Origin: Halopseudomonas xiamenensis | Lineage (GTDB): Bacteria > Pseudomonadota > Gammaproteobacteria > Pseudomonadales > Pseudomonadaceae | DNA length: 64,000 nt | Assembly: GCF_014219065.1 (NCBI RefSeq) | Contig: NZ_JACLGO010000020.1 | Span: 1 to 64,000, forward strand | Direction of reading: 5' to 3' | Shown here: one piece after another, positions 59,923 to 64,000 of the stretch | Layout: the number at the start of each line of letters is the position of its first letter | Numbering within the stretch: the first letter of the stretch is position 1 | Translations under genes and position numbers: made by a program | Notes under the pieces: model-generated | The model's input: only the letters and a program-made list of their open reading frames with translations | Told to the model about the DNA's origin: nothing | The model's database searches: none

Positions 59923-60459
59923 ATGTCAGAGACAATACATCCTTTCGACCTTCTCCAGCAGCTGGCGGAACGTTGCCGCCAGCTGGCCAGCGGTCTGCCG
60001 GCGCAGACCATGGTGGCCGAAACCTGGAGTGGTGTCGGTTTCCGCCTGGCTGGGCAGACCATGGTGGCAGCCATGGGCGAGGTCAGCGAAATTCTCCATG
60101 AGCCGCGTTATACCGCGCTGCCCCGGGTCAAGTCCTGGGTCAGAGGCGTAGCCAACGTACGTGGCCGGCTTTTGCCGATCATCGACCTGAGCCAGTTCTT
60201 CGGCGCCACGGCCAGCGCGCCGCGCAAGCAGCGCCGAGTGCTGGTGCTCGACCGCGACGACCTGTTCGTCGGTCTGCTGGTCGATGAGCTGTTCGGCATG
60301 CAGCATTTTCCAGTAAGCAGCTTTACCACCTCGGTGCCTGCCCTTGCGGAACGATTCAGGCCATTTGTGGTGGGTGCCTATGTCGGGGATCAGGCATCAC
60401 TGATATTCAATTTCCGGGCCCTGGCGCGCGACCAGGCGTTCCTTGACGTGGCGATCTGA
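59923..60459 (+). CDS. pilI: PilI, CheW-like adaptor
   Basis: A 178-residue CheW-domain protein that links the receptor PilJ to the kinase ChpA. Segments: GEVSEILHEPRYTALPRVKSWVRGVANVRGRLLPIIDLSQFFG and FVGLLVDELFGMQHFP. Start MSETIH at 59923 follows an AGGGA site. Confidence 0.93.
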   Translation: MSETIHPFDLLQQLAERCRQLASGLPAQTMVAETWSGVGFRLAGQTMVAAMGEVSEILHEPRYTALPRVKSWVRGVANVRGRLLPIIDLSQFFGATASAPRKQRRVLVLDRDDLFVGLLVDELFGMQHFPVSSFTTSVPALAERFRPFVVGAYVGDQASLIFNFRALARDQAFLDVAI

Positions 60460-60546
60460 TCGGGGAGGGGCGGCCCGGCAGTCAGCCTGGCACGCACCAA
60501 TTCAGGACTTCAAGAAGCATGCGGTAGGCCAGGTAGGGGCCAGAAA

Positions 60547-62586
60547 ATGAAAAAGCTTGATACCAACATACTGTCCACTTTACGCAGCAACCGTAACATC
60601 AGTGGCCTGTTCGCCGCGCTGATCCTGTCGTTGATTCTGCTGTTCATCAACTTCGTCTATGTGAACGTGCAGAGTTCCTACGATACCGAATACATAGGTC
60701 ACTCCGGCGAGCTGCGGGTACTGTCGCAGCAGATTTCCAAGTCGGCGACCGAAGCGGCCACCGGAACCCAGCAAGCCTTCGGCCTGCTGCTGGAGGCGCG
60801 CAACGACTTCGAGGAGCGCTGGGGCTACCTCACCGATGGGCGCGAGGAAACCGGTCTGCCGCCGACCCCGGACACGCTGCAGGAGCCACTGGCACGGGCC
60901 CAGGCCGACTGGGACAAGGTGCGTGCCAACGCCGACGCCATCCTCAGCAGCCAGAACACGGTACTCTCGCTGCACGAGGTCGCCGCGACCCTGTCCGATA
61001 CCGTGCCGCAGCTGCAGATCGAATACGAGGACGTGGTTGACGTGCTGATCGACAGCGGCGCGCCGGCAGACCAGGTCTCCATCGCCCAACGCCAGTCGCT
61101 GCTGGCCGAGCGTATCCTCGGTTCGGTGAACCGGGTACTGACCGGGGATGATGACGCGGTACTGGCCGCCGACAGCTTCGGCCGTGACGCCAGCCTGTTC
61201 GGTCGGGTACTGGAAGGCATGCTGCAGGGCAACGAGGTGATCGGCGTCAGCCAGGTGACCGATCCCGACGCGGTAGGCCGGCTGGAGGAAATCGCCGATC
61301 TGTTCGGCTTCGTTGCCGAGTCGGTGGACCAGATCCTGCTGACCTCGCCGGAGCTGTACCAGGTGCGCCTGGCGGCGAACAACATCTTCACCGACTCTCA
61401 GGCGTTGCTGGACAACGTCTCGGACCTGTCCGACGCCTTCGAGAAACGCAGTGATGCGCGCTGGATCAACACCCTGCTCGGTTACCTGCTGGGTATCATC
61501 GCGCTGGGCAGCATCCTGCTGATCGGCGTGCAGATGACCCGTGAAACCCGTCAGCGCCTGGCCGAGACCGCTGCCACCAACGAGCGCAACCAGGCAGCGA
61601 TCCTGCGTCTGCTCGATGAGATCGCCGACCTCGCCGACGGTGACCTGACCGCGGAAGCCACGGTAACCGAGGACTTCACCGGGGCAATCGCCGACTCCAT
61701 CAACTACTCCATCGACCAGCTGCGCGCGCTGGTGGAAACCATCAACCATACCGCCCTGCAGGTAGCCGCCGCGGCCCAGGAAACCCAGGGCACGGCCATG
61801 CACCTGGCCGAAGCCTCCGAGCACCAGGCCCAGGAAATCGCCGGCGCCTCGGCGGCGGTGAACGAGATGGCGGTGTCCATCGACCAGGTATCGGCCAACG
61901 CCGCCGAGTCCGCCGCGGTAGCGGAACGCTCGGTAGCCATCGCCAACAAGGGCAACGAGGTGGTACAGAGCACCATCGCCGGCATGGACGTCATCCGCGA
62001 GCAGATCCAGGACACCTCCAAGCGAATCAAGCGCCTGGGTGAGTCCTCCCAGGAGATCGGTGACATCGTCAGTCTGATCAACGACATTGCCGACCAGACC
62101 AACATCCTTGCGTTGAACGCCGCCATCCAGGCCTCCATGGCCGGTGACGCCGGCCGCGGCTTCGCGGTGGTCGCCGACGAGGTACAGCGCCTGGCGGAAC
62201 GTTCCTCGGCGGCGACCAAGCAGATCGAGGCGCTGGTGAAGACCATTCAGACCGATACCAACGAGGCGGTGATCTCCATGGAGCAGACCACCTCGGAAGT
62301 GGTCAGCGGTGCGCGCCTGACCCAGGACGCCGGTGTCGCCCTGGAGGAAATCGAAAAGGTATCCACCAGCCTGGCGGCGCTGATCCAGAACATTTCCAAC
62401 GCGGCGCGGCAGCAGGCGTCCTCGGCGGGCCATATCTCCAACACCATGAACGTGATCCAGGAGATCACCTCGCAGACCTCGGCGGGTACCACCACCACGG
62501 CGCGCAGCATCGGTGAGCTGGCCACCCTGGCCGAGAGCATGCGTCAGTCGGTGGATGGCTTCACCCTGCCTGGACAGCAGGGCTGA
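60547..62586 (+). CDS. pilJ: PilJ, methyl-accepting chemoreceptor
   Basis: A 679-residue receptor: TM1 ([22 protein letters not shown]), a periplasmic region with two PilJ-type sensor repeats (about 45-310), TM2 ([21 protein letters not shown]), HAMP-like segment and a signalling coiled coil with the tip [51 protein letters not shown]. It senses pilus tension or mechanical contact and signals through PilI and ChpA. Confidence 0.95.
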   Translation: MKKLDTNILSTLRSNRNISGLFAALILSLILLFINFVYVNVQSSYDTEYIGHSGELRVLSQQISKSATEAATGTQQAFGLLLEARNDFEERWGYLTDGREETGLPPTPDTLQEPLARAQADWDKVRANADAILSSQNTVLSLHEVAATLSDTVPQLQIEYEDVVDVLIDSGAPADQVSIAQRQSLLAERILGSVNRVLTGDDDAVLAADSFGRDASLFGRVLEGMLQGNEVIGVSQVTDPDAVGRLEEIADLFGFVAESVDQILLTSPELYQVRLAANNIFTDSQALLDNVSDLSDAFEKRSDARWINTLLGYLLGIIALGSILLIGVQMTRETRQRLAETAATNERNQAAILRLLDEIADLADGDLTAEATVTEDFTGAIADSINYSIDQLRALVETINHTALQVAAAAQETQGTAMHLAEASEHQAQEIAGASAAVNEMAVSIDQVSANAAESAAVAERSVAIANKGNEVVQSTIAGMDVIREQIQDTSKRIKRLGESSQEIGDIVSLINDIADQTNILALNAAIQASMAGDAGRGFAVVADEVQRLAERSSAATKQIEALVKTIQTDTNEAVISMEQTTSEVVSGARLTQDAGVALEEIEKVSTSLAALIQNISNAARQQASSAGHISNTMNVIQEITSQTSAGTTTTARSIGELATLAESMRQSVDGFTLPGQQG

Positions 62587-62645
62587 GTAAAGCGCAGGGA
62601 GCGGCTGGATGGCCGCTCCGATAAGAGCACCGCGAGGGTCGCATA

Positions 62646-63524
62646 GTGCAGAGAACGCCACACTGGTCATTACAGCAGTTGCCAGACATGGACGGAGCGC
62701 AGTTCCGTCAGTGGCAGGCATTGCTGGAGCAGCGTACCGGTGTCTGCGTCAGCCAGCAGCGCCAGGCCTACCTGCAGACCAGCCTGGGCGCGCGCATGCG
62801 CGAACTGGGTATTGGCGACTACCAGGCGTACTACGAACACATCACCGCCGGCATCGACGGAGCCCTGGAATGGTCGGCGCTGATCGAGTGGCTGACGGTA
62901 CGCGAGACCAGTTTCATGCGCCACCGCGCCTCCTATGATTGCGTGGCGCAGTTTCTTGCCGGGCGCCTGTCCGGCAGCCGCGGGCCGCTGCAGTTGTGGA
63001 GTGTCGGTTGCGCCAGCGGCGAGGAGGCCTATTCCCTGGCGATCATCATGGAGCAGGCGCTGGCGCAAGCCGGCCAGGACCGGCGGGACTACGGTATCTG
63101 GGCCAGCGATATCAGCCAGCGCGCGCTGGATCAGGCGCGTCTCGGGCACTACGCCGCAGGTCGCCTGGGCGGCCTGACCGGGGCTGAAGTCGAACAATGG
63201 CTGCAACCGCTGCAGGGTGGGCAATACCGGGTAGCCCCGGCGCTGCGTGACCGGGTGTGCTTCACCCGGCTGAACATCCTGGAACTGGCCCAGGCTCCGA
63301 TCCGGGACCTGGATATCATCTTCTGCCAGAACCTGCTCATCTACTTCCGGCGCTGGCGCCGTCGCAACCTGCTCAACCAATTGGCGCTGCGATTGGCACC
63401 GGGCGGTATGCTGGTCATCGGACCGGGTGAAATAATGGACTGGAACAATCCCCTGCTTGAGCCGGTAGCCGATGACCGGGTACAGGCCTACAGGCGCCGG
63501 GGCAGCATGGAATGTCTGGAGTGA
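62646..63524 (+). CDS. pilK: PilK, CheR-type receptor methyltransferase
   Basis: A 292-residue SAM-dependent methyltransferase: an N-terminal CheR_N-like helical part (FRQWQALLEQRTGVCVSQQRQAYLQTSLGARMRELG) and the catalytic domain LQLWSVGCASGEEAYSLAIIMEQAL, WASDISQRALDQARLGHY and DLDIIFCQNLLIYF. The start is GTG 62646. Last residues precede chpA by 2 nt. Confidence 0.9.
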   Translation: MQRTPHWSLQQLPDMDGAQFRQWQALLEQRTGVCVSQQRQAYLQTSLGARMRELGIGDYQAYYEHITAGIDGALEWSALIEWLTVRETSFMRHRASYDCVAQFLAGRLSGSRGPLQLWSVGCASGEEAYSLAIIMEQALAQAGQDRRDYGIWASDISQRALDQARLGHYAAGRLGGLTGAEVEQWLQPLQGGQYRVAPALRDRVCFTRLNILELAQAPIRDLDIIFCQNLLIYFRRWRRRNLLNQLALRLAPGGMLVIGPGEIMDWNNPLLEPVADDRVQAYRRRGSMECLE

Positions 63525-63526
63525 CT

Positions 63527-64000
63527 ATGGGTGATCGGCATGATTATGTCGCCCTCGACTGGGTTAAAGGCGAAATTTCCGAGACGCTGAACCAAGCGCG
63601 TCAGGCACTGAAAGCCTTCGTCGACAACCCCGGGGATACGACGCGCCTGCGTTTTTGCCTGACCTATATCCATCAGGTCCATGGCACCTTGCAGATGGTG
63701 GAATTCTACGGCGCGGCGCTGCTGGCCGAGGAAATGGAGAAGCTCGCCCAGGCGCTGATGCATGGCAGTTGCAGTCGCGAGTCCGAGGCGCTGGAAGTCC
63801 TGATGCAGGCGATCCTGCAGATGCCCGCCTACCTCGACCGGGTGCAGCGTGGGCGGCGCGACCTGCCGTTGCTGCTGCTGCCATTGTTGAACGACATGCG
63901 CACGGCACGGGGTGAAAAGCTGCTGTCGGAAAACGCGCTGTTCAATCCCGAGTTGAAGGCCGGCCAGGAGGCTGCGGCCGAGCGCCAGGTCGACTTCTCC
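63527..64000 (+). CDS. chpA: ChpA/PilL hybrid histidine kinase, 5' part (runs off the window)
   Basis: The first 158 residues of ChpA: MGDRHDYVALDWVKGEISETLNQARQALKAF ... RFCLTYIHQVHGTLQMVEFYGAALLAEEMEKLAQALM, a first histidine-phosphotransfer-like domain with the characteristic IHQVHGTLQMVEF block. The complete protein in P. aeruginosa is near 2,500 residues, so only the N-terminus is visible and nothing can be said about the kinase and receiver domains. Confidence 0.92.
   Translation, partial: MGDRHDYVALDWVKGEISETLNQARQALKAFVDNPGDTTRLRFCLTYIHQVHGTLQMVEFYGAALLAEEMEKLAQALMHGSCSRESEALEVLMQAILQMPAYLDRVQRGRRDLPLLLLPLLNDMRTARGEKLLSENALFNPELKAGQEAAAERQVDFS

Noticed and set aside
60580-62721. 713-codon open frame antisense to pilJ
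   Set aside because: Shadow of pilJ; no ribosome site and Gly/Val/Asp-rich residues without motifs.

Overview
The window is GC-rich, gene-dense chromosomal DNA from a pseudomonad (Pseudomonas, Stutzerimonas or Halopseudomonas type). Positions 33.4-64 kb follow, from memory, the P. aeruginosa order mtgA-DUF423-thiS-thiG-trmB ... hemW-rdgB-DUF4426-metW-metX ... yggT-proC-yggS-pilT-pilU ... pyrC'-pyrB-pyrR-ruvX-yqgE-tonB3-gshB-pilGHIJK-chpA. Positions 1-33 kb are a mosaic of metabolic modules. No tRNA, rRNA, CRISPR array, intact insertion sequence or prophage was seen.

Left part. At 0.2-7.3 kb lies a tightly overlapping minus-strand heme d1 biosynthesis operon, nirC-F-D-L-G-H-J-E-N. The nitrite reductase gene nirS and its electron donor nirM are not in the window. 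nirC is read from a promoter with a DNR/FNR-like box. Back to back with it, a second such box drives an unrecognised 54-residue four-cysteine protein. Next comes tsdB-tsdA (thiosulfate to tetrathionate), apparently co-transcribed with a QseBC/PmrAB-type two-component system; a CTTAAT-N5-CTTAAT direct repeat lies upstream of tsdB. An MFS transporter and a Fur-like-box-led haem utilisation operon (phuSTUV, no receptor gene) follow.

At 18-28 kb there is a minus-strand phosphate-scavenging operon: TonB-dependent receptor, two-domain beta-propeller phytase lipoprotein, dedicated ExbB, ExbD and TonB, a Tat-exported PhoX phosphatase and a secreted metallophosphoesterase. It is headed by a PHO-box-like repeat placed correctly before a -10. 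This looks like a self-contained system for capturing organic phosphate, probably phytate. A degenerate GGDEF membrane protein overlapping an AraC-type regulator, an RHH-like small protein with a Lys/Ala-rich mini-protein, a TetR/Bcr-type efflux pair and a membrane-anchored TlpA-like thioredoxin fill 28-33.4 kb.

The right part is core genome: thiamine (thiSG), tRNA m7G46 (trmB), a crotonase, thioesterase and alcohol dehydrogenase island between repeats, methionine (metWX), proline (proC), twitching motility ATPases (pilTU), pyrimidines (pyrRB plus a catalytically dead pyrC'), glutathione (gshB) and the Pil-Chp chemosensory cluster, which runs off the right edge in chpA. The c-di-GMP switch operon siaABCD sits between pilU and pyrC'.

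The intergenic DNA is rich in dispersed palindromic elements: at least five families, including a 24-bp perfect REPIN-like pair, 29-bp arm pairs with a conserved spacer, and a 269-bp MITE-like element with TA ends whose terminal repeat supplies the last codons and the stop of gshB.
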